A stretch of DNA of 64,000 bases, taken from Novosphingobium sp. FSW06-99. Lineage in GTDB: Bacteria; Pseudomonadota; Alphaproteobacteria; Sphingomonadales; Sphingomonadaceae. How positions within the stretch are numbered: the stretch's first letter is position 1; every line of letters begins with the position of its first letter. The DNA lies in NCBI RefSeq assembly GCF_001519065.1, contig NZ_KQ954255.1, positions 314,870-378,869 on the forward strand, in the 5' to 3' direction. A model generated the notes under the pieces. The model saw only the letters and a list, made by a program, of their open reading frames with translations, made no database searches and was not told the DNA's origin. The position numbers and the translations under genes are program-made. Positions 1 to 9,081 of the stretch are shown piece by piece.

Positions 1-125
1 GGCCAGGCGATGCGGGGCTGGCGGTGGTCGATATCTTCCGCCTGGACCAGGGCATGATCGTCGAACACTGGGATGTGATCCAGCCGGTGCCTGATCAGCC
101 GGTGAACACCAACACGATGTTTTGA
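1..125 (+). CDS. SnoaL/NTF2-like protein, C-terminal fragment
   Basis: Only the last 40 codons are inside the window; the reading frame opens at base 3 and stops at 123-125. The fragment contains VVDIFR, IVEHWDV, QPVP and a final NTNTMF, and nearly repeats the C-terminus of the next gene (VVDIFR, VVEHWDV, QPVP, NANTMF). The two are therefore tandem paralogues. VVEHWD-type motifs are common in small SnoaL-like (NTF2 fold) proteins, which include cyclases, isomerases and lyases. Substrate is unknown and the N-terminus, including any signal peptide, is not visible. Confidence 0.75.
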   Translation, partial: PGDAGLAVVDIFRLDQGMIVEHWDVIQPVPDQPVNTNTMF

Positions 126-135
126 AGGGAGAACG

Positions 136-582
136 ATGATGAAGCGCACTGCGCTGCTGGCAACCGTGCTGGCGCTTGGCCCTGTTTCGGCGCAGGCCGA
201 ACCTTGTGCATGGGCCCCCAAACAGATCGTCTCGCAGTTTCTCGACGCGTTCTATGGGCAGGGCAAAGTGCGCGCTGCGTTCATGGCCTGGGTCGATCCC
301 GGCTATATCCAGCACAACCCGTTTGCGGCCAATGGCCGCGATGCGGCGATCGCCTTTCTCGAACCGTTTGTCGCGGCGCATCCCGAATGGCACGGCGAGA
401 TCAAACGCGTGATTGCCGAGGGCGATCTGGTGGTCGTGCACAGCCATGTGCGCTGGACCAAGTCTGATCGGGGCAACGCCGTGGTCGACATATTCCGCGT
501 CGCAGGCTGCAAAGTGGTTGAACACTGGGATGTGCTGCAACCCGTTCCGGAGACATCGGCCAATGCCAACACCATGTTCTGA
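136..582 (+). CDS. Exported SnoaL/NTF2-like protein
   Basis: 148 residues. The first 21 residues (MMKRTALLATVLALGPVSAQA) form a clear Sec signal peptide, so this copy should act in the periplasm. The rest is one SnoaL-like NTF2 domain with the motifs YIQHNPF (about residue 56) and VVEHWDVLQPVP near the end. The start is preceded by a GGGAGAACG ribosome site 10 bases after the previous stop; ATG 139 is an equally possible start. It is a tandem paralogue of the preceding fragment and sits just upstream of an SDR. Function is not known. Related proteins act as small-molecule cyclases, isomerases or lyases, so a role in processing an aromatic substrate before uptake is only a guess. Confidence 0.8.
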   Translation: MMKRTALLATVLALGPVSAQAEPCAWAPKQIVSQFLDAFYGQGKVRAAFMAWVDPGYIQHNPFAANGRDAAIAFLEPFVAAHPEWHGEIKRVIAEGDLVVVHSHVRWTKSDRGNAVVDIFRVAGCKVVEHWDVLQPVPETSANANTMF

Positions 583-1327
583 AAGGGGACGGTTTCGCGA
601 CCAGTCCGTGGTCATCCTGGGCGGCAATGCCGGGATCGGGCTGGCGGCGGCACGGCTGTTTGCCGGCGAAGGCGCGCGGCTGGCGCTGACTGGGCGCAAC
701 GCGGAAACCCTGTTGGCGGCCGGTGCCGAGACCGGGGCGATCACGCGTGTGGCGGATATGGCCGATACCGGGGCCTGCGCGGCGGCACTGGCCGCGTTTG
801 CCGGGGCGCTCGGACCGATCGACGTGCTGTTCCTCAATGCCGGGGTCGGCGGGTTTGCGCCGGTTGCCGATGTGACCGAACCTTTCTGGGACCAGATCCA
901 CGCGGTCAATCTGCGCGGTGCGTTTTTCGCGTTGCAGGCCGCGCTGCCGCATATGCGGGATGGCGGTGCGATCGTGGTGACCGGCTCGATCGGATCGGTC
1001 GCGGCGGTGCCTGGCAATGTCGCCTATGCCGCGGCCAAGGCAGGGTTGCGCGCGGTGGTGCGGATCGTGGCCAAGGAACTGCTGCCGCGCCGCATCCGGG
1101 TCAACATGATCAGCCCCGGCCCGACCGATACCGAAATCTTCAAGCGCGACGCGGCCGAGGCCGAGATCGCCGCGATGCGCGCGATGTTTGCCGACGTGGT
1201 GCCGATCGGCCGCATGGGCGAAGCCGACGAAGTGGCCCGCGCCGCGCTGTTCCTGGCCAGCCGCGACGCCAGCTTCATCAACGGGGTCGATCTTTATGTC
1301 GATGGCGGGTGCGTGGAGCTGGGGTAG
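563..1327 (+). CDS. SDR-family NAD(P)-dependent oxidoreductase
   Basis: 254 residues if ATG 563 is used. That start overlaps the previous gene by 20 bases and has GGAG about 10 bases upstream; GTG 608 is the only later candidate near the first beta strand. Classical SDR features are visible: the cofactor motif GGNAGIG, LNAGVGG, a catalytic TGSIGS serine, the active-site pair YAAAK, and a C-terminal VDGGC. It belongs to the broad family of alcohol dehydrogenases/ketoreductases of about 250 residues. Gene order suggests an operon with the two SnoaL-like genes. Substrate is unassigned. Confidence 0.85.
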   Translation: MPTPCSERGRFRDQSVVILGGNAGIGLAAARLFAGEGARLALTGRNAETLLAAGAETGAITRVADMADTGACAAALAAFAGALGPIDVLFLNAGVGGFAPVADVTEPFWDQIHAVNLRGAFFALQAALPHMRDGGAIVVTGSIGSVAAVPGNVAYAAAKAGLRAVVRIVAKELLPRRIRVNMISPGPTDTEIFKRDAAEAEIAAMRAMFADVVPIGRMGEADEVARAALFLASRDASFINGVDLYVDGGCVELG

Positions 1328-1411
1328 GTCGGCCACCGAGCGTGCGCGGGGTATCCCCGCAGCGGTCAACAAGCCCTGCCCGCACGGGGAGGGGCTATGC
1401 GGGCATGGCAA

Positions 1412-2887
1412 TCACAATCCTGCGGGCACCGCATCGAGCAGCATGGTCTTCATTTCGAGATAGGGCAGCAGGCCTTCGGGCCCGCCTTCGCGGCCGATGC
1501 CCGATTGCTTGAAGCCGCCGAACGGCAGGCCGAAATCCATGCGCAGCCCGTTCTGGCCAAAGCCGCCGGTGCGCACGCGCCGGCCGATGCGCCAGGCGGC
1601 GTCGGCATCGTGGGTCAGCACCGATCCGTTAAGGCCATAAGTGCTGTCATTGGCGATGCGCACTGCGTCGTCTTCGTCGTCGGCGGGGATCAGGCACAGC
1701 ACCGGGCCAAAGATTTCTTCCTGTGCAATCGCGCTGGCGTTGTCGACATGGGCAAACAGCGTCGGTTCGATGAAATAGCCCCGGTTGAGATGCGCCGGGC
1801 GCCCCCCGCCGGTCACCAGATCGGCCTCTTTGCGGCCCTGTTCGATATAGCCTTCGACGCGCTCCAACTGGCGCTTCATCGCCAGCGGGCCGAGTTGCGC
1901 GGCGGGATCGTCGCTGTGTCCGATGTGCACGCCGCGCATCTGTTCGGCAATCGCGGCGGCCAGTTCGTCATGGCGGTGGCGCGGCACGATCACCCGGCTC
2001 AGCATCGCGCAGACTTGCCCGCTCATCATCGTGATCGTGCCGGTCAACAGCCGTGCGGCATCGGCAATGGCAAAATCGTCGCGCACGATCGCCGCCGATT
2101 TGCCGCCGAGTTCCAGCGTGCAGCGCGCCATCCGCCCGGCGCAGACCGTGGCGATGCGTTTGCCCGCCAGGGTCGATCCGGTGAAGCTGACTTTATCGAC
2201 ACCCGGGTTGCACACCAGATGGTCGCTGGCTTCGCGGTGTGCGGGCACCAGATTGACCACACCGGGGGGCAGGCCCGCCGCCTCCGCCGCCTCGGCGATC
2301 AGATAGGCCTCCAGCGGGGTTTCGGGCGAGGGCTTCATGATCACCGTGCACCCGGTCAACAGCGCATAGGCGACTTTGTTGGCCATGATCCCGAACGGGC
2401 CGTTCCACGGCGCGATCGCGGCAACCACGCCGACCGGTTCGTGCACCACCAGCGCGCAGGCGGCGGCCATGCTGGGGCGCTGTTCGACAAAGGCAAAGCG
2501 TTCGGCAAAACCGGCGATCTGGCGCAGCGCCATTACGCTGCCGGCGTGCATCGGCCCGGCAAAGCTGGCGAGGCCCCCCATCTGCGCGCTCCACGCCCGC
2601 GCCAGTTCGGGCACGCGTGGTTCGAGATGGTCGATCATCCGCCGAAACGCGGCAACGCGCTCGACGGGCGGCGTGTGGCTCCACGGGCCATGGTCGAATG
2701 CCGCGCGGGCGGCCGTCACTGCCGCATCCATATCGGCCTCGTCGGCCTCTGCCACCCGCGCCACCACGTGTTCTGTGTCGGGCGAAACCAGCTCGATCAG
2801 CCGCCCGCTATGCGCTGGCACCCATTGGCCGCCGATATAAATCCGTTCGGGATGGGCGATCGATACGCCGGTGGGCAGAAGCGTCAT
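1412..2887 (-). CDS. Aldehyde dehydrogenase (NAD-dependent)
   Basis: 491 residues, normal for the ALDH superfamily. The general-base glutamate is in ELGGKS (E259) and the catalytic cysteine in SGQVCAML (C293). The N-terminus MTLLPTGVSIAHPERIYIGG and the C-terminal YLEMKTMLLD are typical ALDH ends. ATG 2887 lies 74 bases after the TonB receptor stop on the same strand with no visible terminator between, so the two are probably co-transcribed from the receptor promoter. It probably oxidises an aromatic aldehyde such as vanillin or an aryl-propanal to the acid. That substrate is inferred from neighbours, not from residues. Confidence 0.92.
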   Translation of the reverse strand: MTLLPTGVSIAHPERIYIGGQWVPAHSGRLIELVSPDTEHVVARVAEADEADMDAAVTAARAAFDHGPWSHTPPVERVAAFRRMIDHLEPRVPELARAWSAQMGGLASFAGPMHAGSVMALRQIAGFAERFAFVEQRPSMAAACALVVHEPVGVVAAIAPWNGPFGIMANKVAYALLTGCTVIMKPSPETPLEAYLIAEAAEAAGLPPGVVNLVPAHREASDHLVCNPGVDKVSFTGSTLAGKRIATVCAGRMARCTLELGGKSAAIVRDDFAIADAARLLTGTITMMSGQVCAMLSRVIVPRHRHDELAAAIAEQMRGVHIGHSDDPAAQLGPLAMKRQLERVEGYIEQGRKEADLVTGGGRPAHLNRGYFIEPTLFAHVDNASAIAQEEIFGPVLCLIPADDEDDAVRIANDSTYGLNGSVLTHDADAAWRIGRRVRTGGFGQNGLRMDFGLPFGGFKQSGIGREGGPEGLLPYLEMKTMLLDAVPAGL

Positions 2888-2961
2888 CGTCGGAATGTCC
2901 TGTTGCAAAAGGGCCGGGCAATGGGAGGCGCCAAGCCATCCCCATTGCCCGGCGGCACGGA

Positions 2962-5484
2962 TCAGAACGTCTTTTTGACAGTGATGGCCCATTCGCGCGG
3001 ACGGCCCGGCGAACCGGCGATCACCCCGGCGCCCGCACCGGTCAGGTCGAACTTCGATGTGTAATAGTACTTGTTGAACACGTTGGTCACCGCCAGTGCG
3101 ACCGACAGGTCCCGCTTTGCGCTGCGCCAGGTCAGCCGCGCGTTGGTCAGCGTATAGGCGTCGAGCTGGCCATAGATCGCCGAGGGCGAACCGGGGGCCG
3201 GTGCGGCGACATTGCCGATCTGGCTGCCCTGATAGCTGACATCGACGCGCGGGGTCAGCGATCCGTACTGGGCCAGTTCGGCATCGTATTGCGCGCCGAC
3301 ATTCCATTTCCACTTTTCAAAGCCGGGCGGTTGCTGGTTGATCAGGCTGGTGACCGAAGGATCGTTGCTGCATGGGCCTTCGGCCAGCCCGACGACTTGC
3401 GGATTGACGCAAGTCCAGTGCCAGTCCTGATAGGACAGCGAACTGTCGATCACGAAACCCGCCACCGGGCGCAATGTGACTTCGGCTTCGACGCCCTTGG
3501 AATGCGCGTTCCCGGCATTCTGCGGCAGCGCACAAGGGCCAGGGCCGCCATATTGCGGGCACGACAGCAGCGTCAACTGCGCGTTCTTGAAGTCGAGATA
3601 GAACACGTCGAGGTTCAGCCGCAGCTTGCGGTCGAACAAGTCGGTCTTGGTGCCCAGCTCATAGTTGACCACCGATTCCGACCCGAACGCGATCGCCTGT
3701 GCCGGGTTGAACGGACGCGGCCCGTCGCCACCCGCCTTGTAGCCAGAGGCGACCGAGGCATAAGCCATCACTTCGGGGCTGAACCGGTAGTCGACGGCAA
3801 AGCGGTAATCGACCCGGTTGCCGTTGAACGGCGGCGCGGTATAGCCGTTGAGCGCGCCCAGGAACGTCGACGGGGTCACGCCGTCGAGGTTGAGCCGCAC
3901 GAAAGTGTAGCTCTTGTAATCGTTGGTATAGCGCAAGCCGCCGTTGATGGTCAGGTTGTCGATCGGCTTGATCTCGATATCGCCATAGACGCCCTTCGAT
4001 TTGGTCTGGATCGGGTCGTTGCCGATGAATTGCAGCGGATAGACCGGGCAAGTCGGCGTGTTGACGCCGCCGATTGCGGCGCAGATCGGCCCCGACACGC
4101 CGACCGCGACATAGCGGATATCCTGCAGCGTGTAATAGACCGCCTTTTCATCCGAAATATAGCCGCCACCGGTCACGTTGATCATGTCGTTCAGTTTGGC
4201 ATTCACGCGCAGTTCCTGGCTCCATGACCAGTCGGTGATGTCGTTGTTGCCAAACCCGATCGGCGCGGGCGACAGCGAGCTGTCGACGCTGAACTTGTCT
4301 TCGAATGCGCGGTAGGAACTGATCGAGGTGATCTTGACCGTGTCGGTCAGGTTGTAGAGCACTTTGCCCGACACCCCCCAACTGGTGTAGGTCGTCAGCT
4401 CGGACCCCGATGTGGCCTGGAACGGCATGCCCTGCAGCGCGGGAATGTCGCCCGCCACAAAGCTGGCGGCCGGCGCGCCGGTCACGTCATAGTTGCAGAA
4501 CGCGCCGCAGATGAACCGGCTGTCGAACGGCACGCCCGGTGCTGCCGCCACGTTGGGGTTGGGATTGTTGGCATAGAGCAGCACTTGCGCGGCATTGTGG
4601 TGCTGATCATGGGTATAGTCGCCGCTCAGCGTGGCATCGAGTTTGTCATCCGGCTTGAACCGCAGGATGCCGCGTACCGCCTGATAGCCGACATCGCCTT
4701 CCTTGTATTTCAGGCAGTTCGATCCGCCGACGGTCGATGCGACGCCGCTGCCGGGATTTTTGCAGCCATAGTCATAGACATTGACATAGCCGTCCTGGCT
4801 GGCGAACGCGCCCGAAATGCGGCCGAACAGCGTGTCGGTCACCTTGAAATCGGCGCTCGCCGCCAGATTGATGCGGTTGCGGCTGCCATAGGTCGCGGTG
4901 ATAAAGCCGTCGGTATCGCCTGAAGGCTGTTTCGAATAGAACTTGATCGCGCCGCCTTCGGAATTCTTGCCGGTCAGCGTGCCCTGCGGCCCGCGCAGCA
5001 CTTCCACCCGGTCGACATCCATCAGGTCGAGATTGGCGCCGGTCAGGCGCGGGAAATAGACATCATCAATATAGATGCCCACGCCCGGTTCCATCGCCGG
5101 GTCGAAATCGCCCTGGCCCAGCCCGCGGATCGAGGCGGTGATCGAATCCCCGAATGCCGCCGAGGCCGGGCGCAGCACGACGCTGGGTGCGCTGTCGGAA
5201 ATGGCCGAAAGATTGCCCGCGCTGCGGTCTTCGAGGTTTGCCCCGCTCAGCGCGGTGATCGCGATCGGCGTATCCTGCAGCTTTTGCGTATGGAACTGCG
5301 CGGTGACGATGATTTCTTCGACTTTGGGAGCGCTGTCGGGCGCAGGTTGGGCAGGGGCATCGGCATGGGCCGTGCCCGCAACCACAACGCCGAGCGCCAG
5401 ACCCAGCCACGACGCCCCGGCCAACGACCGTTTGCTGCGCAGCATACGATTGCCCGGCGCGCGCGACATCCTTTCAGCTTTCAT
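2962..5484 (-). CDS. TonB-dependent outer-membrane receptor
   Basis: 840 residues. The start at 5484 follows a GGGAGAGGGATTAGGGAC leader. Residues 1-44 contain a signal peptide (SWLGLALGVVVAGTAHA). A TonB-box/plug entry EEIIVTAQ follows, then plug motifs DTPIAITALSG, SIRGLGQ, VYFPR and VEVLRGPQGTL. The C-terminal barrel ends in WAITVKKTF with the terminal phenylalanine expected of outer-membrane beta barrels. These large receptors are abundant in sphingomonads, and some import lignin-derived biaryls such as 5,5'-dehydrodivanillate. The gene shares its upstream region with a divergent ALDH operon, and both sides carry a copy of the 23-bp palindrome, which supports a role in aromatic uptake. 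The actual ligand is not known. Confidence 0.95.
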   Translation of the reverse strand: MKAERMSRAPGNRMLRSKRSLAGASWLGLALGVVVAGTAHADAPAQPAPDSAPKVEEIIVTAQFHTQKLQDTPIAITALSGANLEDRSAGNLSAISDSAPSVVLRPASAAFGDSITASIRGLGQGDFDPAMEPGVGIYIDDVYFPRLTGANLDLMDVDRVEVLRGPQGTLTGKNSEGGAIKFYSKQPSGDTDGFITATYGSRNRINLAASADFKVTDTLFGRISGAFASQDGYVNVYDYGCKNPGSGVASTVGGSNCLKYKEGDVGYQAVRGILRFKPDDKLDATLSGDYTHDQHHNAAQVLLYANNPNPNVAAAPGVPFDSRFICGAFCNYDVTGAPAASFVAGDIPALQGMPFQATSGSELTTYTSWGVSGKVLYNLTDTVKITSISSYRAFEDKFSVDSSLSPAPIGFGNNDITDWSWSQELRVNAKLNDMINVTGGGYISDEKAVYYTLQDIRYVAVGVSGPICAAIGGVNTPTCPVYPLQFIGNDPIQTKSKGVYGDIEIKPIDNLTINGGLRYTNDYKSYTFVRLNLDGVTPSTFLGALNGYTAPPFNGNRVDYRFAVDYRFSPEVMAYASVASGYKAGGDGPRPFNPAQAIAFGSESVVNYELGTKTDLFDRKLRLNLDVFYLDFKNAQLTLLSCPQYGGPGPCALPQNAGNAHSKGVEAEVTLRPVAGFVIDSSLSYQDWHWTCVNPQVVGLAEGPCSNDPSVTSLINQQPPGFEKWKWNVGAQYDAELAQYGSLTPRVDVSYQGSQIGNVAAPAPGSPSAIYGQLDAYTLTNARLTWRSAKRDLSVALAVTNVFNKYYYTSKFDLTGAGAGVIAGSPGRPREWAITVKKTF

Positions 5485-5535
5485 GTCCCTAATCCCTCTC
5501 CTTTGCGGCGTCTCTTGCTGTTCAGGACACCTGCT

Positions 5536-5558
5536 TTTTGTAGGTAGTACATACGAAA
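5536..5558. promoter_or_regulatory. Regulon palindrome, site A (TonB receptor promoter)
   Basis: Two half-sites, TTTTGTAGGTA and (on the opposite strand) TTTCGTATGTA, flank a single central base at 5547. Each matches the half-site consensus TTTTGTATGTA at 10 of 11 positions. It lies 52 bases upstream of the TonB receptor start, where a repressor or activator would act. It is one of about ten copies in the catabolic region. Confidence 0.75.
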
Positions 5559-5751
5559 AGAACCTTGGCAAGAGGGCATGTCGCAAGGCGCTGTTTTGCA
5601 AGCCCCGATGCTGTAAAAAGATCACATATGATAGAATGTGGCAGTGGTCTTGCCGCAATCGTGCAGGCTGTGTCGGGGTCTTTCGCGCCGAATCGGGGGT
5701 GACGCGCCAATCGCTGGTCGACATGCATTTGCGGTTGCAAGCCGACACAGA

Positions 5752-5774
5752 TTTTGTATGTCTTGCCTACAAAA
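5752..5774. promoter_or_regulatory. Regulon palindrome, site B (ALDH operon promoter)
   Basis: Half-sites TTTTGTATGTC and (opposite strand) TTTTGTAGGCA surround the central base 5763, matching the consensus at 10 and 9 of 11 positions. It is 53 bases upstream of the ALDH start. With site A it gives each side of this divergent promoter region its own operator. Confidence 0.75.
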
Positions 5775-5826
5775 GAGGCCTCGCGCAGCCGTCGCGTGGG
5801 ACAGCCCCGTAAACAGAGGATGACCG

Positions 5827-7353
5827 ATGAACGACATCGCCCCGATCAACGCCCCGATCAGCTATGTGCAGCCCGCCTATTCGCCCGCTGCGGCAAAGGC
5901 GCTGGCGCGAAAACCGCAACTGTTCATCAACAACCAGTGGGTCGATTCGACGCGAGGGTCGGTGATCGCGGTGGAAGATCCGTCGAACGGCAAGATCGTC
6001 TCGCACATTGTCGATGCCGCGCCCGCCGATGTCGATCGGGCGGTGGCCGCCGCGCGCGCCGCGTTTGACGATGGGCGCTGGTCGGGCCTGCCGCCGATGG
6101 CGCGTGAACGGATCATCAACCGGCTGGCCGATCTGATAGAAGCCCATGCCGAAGAATTTGCCGAGCTGGAAGCGATCGACAATGGCAAGCCCAAGAGCAT
6201 GGCTGGCGCGGTCGACATTCCCGGGGCGATCAGCCAGTTGCGTTTCATGGCGGGCTGGGCCAGCAAAGTCGCGGGCGAAACCACCGCGCCCTACACGCTG
6301 CCTGCCGGGACCGTGTTCAGCTATACCGTGCGCGAACCGGTCGGTGTGTGCGGGCAGATCGTGCCGTGGAACTTTCCGCTGCTGATGGCCACGCTGAAAA
6401 TCGCGCCCGCGCTGGCGGCCGGGTGCACGCTGGTGCTCAAACCTGCCGAGCAGACCTCGATCACCGCGCTGCGGCTGGCCGATCTGGTGGTCGAGGCCGG
6501 GTTCCCGGCGGGCGTGATCAATGTCATCACCGGGCATGGTCATGTGTCGGGCGACCATCTGGTCAAACATCCCGATGTCGACAAGATCGCGTTCACCGGC
6601 TCGACCGAGATCGGCAAAGTGATCAACCGCGCCGCCACCGATACCTTGAAGCGCGTAACGCTGGAACTGGGCGGAAAATCGCCGGTGGTGGTGATGCCCG
6701 ATGTCGATGTCGCGCAAGTGGCGCCGGGCGTGGCCGGGGCGATCTTCTTCAATTCGGGGCAAGTGTGCATTGCCGGATCGCGGCTGTTTGCGCACAAGTC
6801 GGTGTTCGACGACGTGCTTGAAGGGATGGCCGCCACCGCGCCGTTCTGGGCGCCGCGCCCCTCGCTCGATCCCGCCGGACACACCGGCCCGCTGGTCAGC
6901 AAGGAACAACACGACCGGGTGATGGGCTATATCGCGGCGGGCAAGCGTGATGGCGCCAGCGTGGTGATCGGCGGCGATGTCCCGGCCAGCGACGGCGGCT
7001 ATTACGTCAATCCGACCATCCTGGCCAATGTGAACCCGCAAATGAGCGTGGTGCGCGAGGAAATCTTCGGCCCGGTGGTAGTGGCACAGCGGTTCGAGGA
7101 TCTCGATGAAGTGGCCAGGATGGCCAACGACACCTGTTTCGGGCTGGGTGCGGGGGTGTGGACGCGCGACCTGACGGCGATGCACCGGCTCGCCTCGCGC
7201 ATCAAGGCGGGCACGGTGTGGGGCAATTGCCATGCCATGATCGACACCGCGCTGCCGTTCGGCGGGTACAAGCAATCGGGGCTGGGTCGCGAACAGGGCC
7301 GCGCAGGGATCGAAGCCTATCTCGAAACCAAGACGGTGATCATCCAGTTGTGA
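5827..7353 (+). CDS. Aldehyde dehydrogenase
   Basis: 508 residues. E280 in ELGGKSPVV is the general base and C314 in NSGQVCIAGS the nucleophile. The cofactor-side motif PWNFPLLM and the C-terminal motif PFGGYKQSGLGRE are also present. ATG 5827 follows an AGAGGATGACCG leader. It is the first gene of a tight operon (ALDH, amidohydrolase, SDR, LigF-like GST, alpha/beta hydrolase) led by palindrome site B. A role in oxidising an aromatic aldehyde formed during side-chain breakdown is likely from context. The sequence alone cannot separate benzaldehyde-type from phenylacetaldehyde- or propanal-type substrates. Confidence 0.93.
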   Translation: MNDIAPINAPISYVQPAYSPAAAKALARKPQLFINNQWVDSTRGSVIAVEDPSNGKIVSHIVDAAPADVDRAVAAARAAFDDGRWSGLPPMARERIINRLADLIEAHAEEFAELEAIDNGKPKSMAGAVDIPGAISQLRFMAGWASKVAGETTAPYTLPAGTVFSYTVREPVGVCGQIVPWNFPLLMATLKIAPALAAGCTLVLKPAEQTSITALRLADLVVEAGFPAGVINVITGHGHVSGDHLVKHPDVDKIAFTGSTEIGKVINRAATDTLKRVTLELGGKSPVVVMPDVDVAQVAPGVAGAIFFNSGQVCIAGSRLFAHKSVFDDVLEGMAATAPFWAPRPSLDPAGHTGPLVSKEQHDRVMGYIAAGKRDGASVVIGGDVPASDGGYYVNPTILANVNPQMSVVREEIFGPVVVAQRFEDLDEVARMANDTCFGLGAGVWTRDLTAMHRLASRIKAGTVWGNCHAMIDTALPFGGYKQSGLGREQGRAGIEAYLETKTVIIQL

Positions 7354-7432
7354 GCGGGCGGTGCGCGCGGGCTTGCCGCCCGCGCGCGCAAGAGGGACAG
7401 TGGCGCGTTGCCCCCCCTTTGGAGTGTTTGTG

Positions 7433-8305
7433 ATGCCGATCGATCTGTCCCGCATTTCCGCCATCGACGTGCACGTTCACGCCGAAGTGTCGTGCCACGA
7501 TCCCGAAGACCCGGTGATGGGCCAGTTCTTCGACGCTGCCAGCGCCTATTTCAAGGCGCCTCGCGAACGCCCGAAAATGCCCGAGATCATCGAAATCTAC
7601 CGCGAACAGCAGATCGCGTTCTGCATGTTCACGGTCGATTGCGAAAGCGGCATCGGCGCCAAACGCGTGTCGAACTATGAAGTGGCTGAAATCGCCAACC
7701 GCAATGACGATGTGTGCATCCCGTTTGCCTCGGTCGATCCGCACAAGGGCAAGCTGGGCGCGCGCGAGGCGCGCGACCTGATCGAAAACCATGGCGTGCG
7801 CGGGTTCAAGTTTCACCACATCATGCAAAATTGCCTGCCGGCCGATCAGATGGGCTATCCCATTTATGAAGTGATCAACCACTACAAGCTGCCCGCGATC
7901 TTCCACACCGGCCATTCGGGCATGGGCACCGGGATGCGCGGCGGTGGCGGGGTGCGGCTGAAATATGGTCAGCCGATGCTGGTCGACGATGTCGCGGTCG
8001 ATTTTCCCGACATGAAGATCATCCTGGCCCATCCGAGCTGGCCATGGGTCGATGAAAGCCTGTCGATGGCGCTGCACAAGGACAACGTGTTCATCGATCT
8101 GTCGGGGTGGAGCCCAAAGTATTTCGCGCCGCAGATCATCCAGTACGCCAACACCCAGTTGAAGCACAAGATGCTGTTCGGCAGCGATTTTCCGCTGATC
8201 CACCCGGCCAAATGGATTTCCGCGGCAAAGCAGGTGGGGTTCCGCGACGATGTTCTGCCGCTGATCATGAAGGACAATGCGGTGCGCGTGCTGGGGCTGG
8301 CCTGA
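7433..8305 (+). CDS. Amidohydrolase-superfamily (Amidohydro_2) hydrolase or decarboxylase
   Basis: 290 residues with a TIM-barrel metal-hydrolase pattern. HxH is near the N-terminus in IDVHVHAE, further histidines are in IFHTGHSG and ILAHPSWPW, and an aspartate is in FGSDFPL. These are the usual metal and base ligands of the Amidohydro_2 family, which includes aromatic acid decarboxylases and C-C hydrolases such as LigY and LigJ. Unlike LigW in this window it keeps the HxH motif. ATG 7433 was chosen because MPIDLSRISAIDVHVH matches family N-termini and GGAG lies 10 bases upstream. It is 79 bases after the ALDH stop and 4 bases before the next SDR start. Whether it is a decarboxylase or a hydrolase is undecided. 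Confidence 0.85.
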   Translation: MPIDLSRISAIDVHVHAEVSCHDPEDPVMGQFFDAASAYFKAPRERPKMPEIIEIYREQQIAFCMFTVDCESGIGAKRVSNYEVAEIANRNDDVCIPFASVDPHKGKLGAREARDLIENHGVRGFKFHHIMQNCLPADQMGYPIYEVINHYKLPAIFHTGHSGMGTGMRGGGGVRLKYGQPMLVDDVAVDFPDMKIILAHPSWPWVDESLSMALHKDNVFIDLSGWSPKYFAPQIIQYANTQLKHKMLFGSDFPLIHPAKWISAAKQVGFRDDVLPLIMKDNAVRVLGLA

Positions 8306-8309
8306 GCCA

Positions 8310-9068
8310 GTGGATTTTGCAGGCGCCCATGCCCTGGTGACCGGCGGGTCGACCGGGATCGGTCTGGCCACCGCGCAAGTGCTGGCATCGCGCGGGGCGC
8401 GCGTGTCGATCATCGCGCGCGACCGGGCAAAGCTGGATCTGGCGCGGGCTGCGTTAAGCGGCATGGTGGCGACTTTCGCCGCCGATGTGGCCGATGCCGC
8501 CGCGCAGGACGCCGCGCTCGATGCGGCACAATCCACCTTCGGGCCGATCGACCTGGTGTTTGCCAACGCGGGCACCGGGGGCAGGTTCGGCCCGATCGGT
8601 GAATGCCCCGATGCGGTGTTCGAAGCGGTGCTGGCGACCAATCTGACCTCGGTGTTCTGCCTGCTGCGCGCTGTATTGCCCGCCATGATCGAGCGCGCGC
8701 GCGGCAGCGTGGTGGTCACCGGCAGCCTGGCCAGTGTGCGCGGCATGGCGATGAACGCGGCCTATGTGGCATCGAAACACGGCCTGGTCGGGCTGGCGCT
8801 GGCCGCCGCGGCAGAGGGCGCCGGGGCGGGGGTGCGGGTCAATTGCCTGCTGCCCGGATTTATCGACACGCCGATGCTGCACCAGTTGGGCGATGATCCC
8901 GCCGCGATCCGCGCGCGGCTGGGCGCCAAAGTGCCGCAGGGCCGCGTCGGCAGCGCGCACGAAGCGGCCGAACTGGTCGCCTTTCTGCTGTCGGATGCGG
9001 CCAGCCATATCACCGCCCAGACGATTGCCGTCGATGGCGGAATACTCGGCACACTGATGCCGGGATAA
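8310..9068 (+). CDS. SDR-family oxidoreductase
   Basis: 252 residues from GTG 8310, 4 bases after the amidohydrolase stop, so translation is probably coupled. SDR landmarks are TGGSTGIG at the N-terminus, FANAGTGG, a catalytic serine in TGSLASV, YVASK as the YxxxK pair, and VDGGILG at the C-terminus. It is a classical dehydrogenase/ketoreductase, possibly oxidising a benzylic or side-chain alcohol in the aryl-ether or dimer route. No ATG fits the frame ahead of the nucleotide-binding motif, which is why the GTG start was chosen. Confidence 0.88.
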   Translation: MDFAGAHALVTGGSTGIGLATAQVLASRGARVSIIARDRAKLDLARAALSGMVATFAADVADAAAQDAALDAAQSTFGPIDLVFANAGTGGRFGPIGECPDAVFEAVLATNLTSVFCLLRAVLPAMIERARGSVVVTGSLASVRGMAMNAAYVASKHGLVGLALAAAAEGAGAGVRVNCLLPGFIDTPMLHQLGDDPAAIRARLGAKVPQGRVGSAHEAAELVAFLLSDAASHITAQTIAVDGGILGTLMPG

Positions 9069-9081
9069 CGGGAGAGTGACA

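Noticed and set aside
413..562. Upstream extension of the first SDR to ATG 413
   Set aside because: The extra 50 residues are the out-of-frame shadow of the SnoaL-like gene and have no SDR character. ATG 563 or GTG 608 fits better.
1397..3064. Long plus-strand open frame of 555 codons opposite the ALDH gene
   Set aside because: It is rich in H, R, G and A with no recognisable domain and lies fully antisense to a clear ALDH and receptor end. Such frames are usual in high-GC DNA. The same reasoning removed many long antisense frames, for example those opposite secD, dnaK, the patatin gene and the TonB receptor.
7433..8305. Assigning this amidohydrolase as LigY or LigJ
   Set aside because: It has the superfamily metal motifs, but I could not match specific LigY or LigJ residues, so only the family is given.
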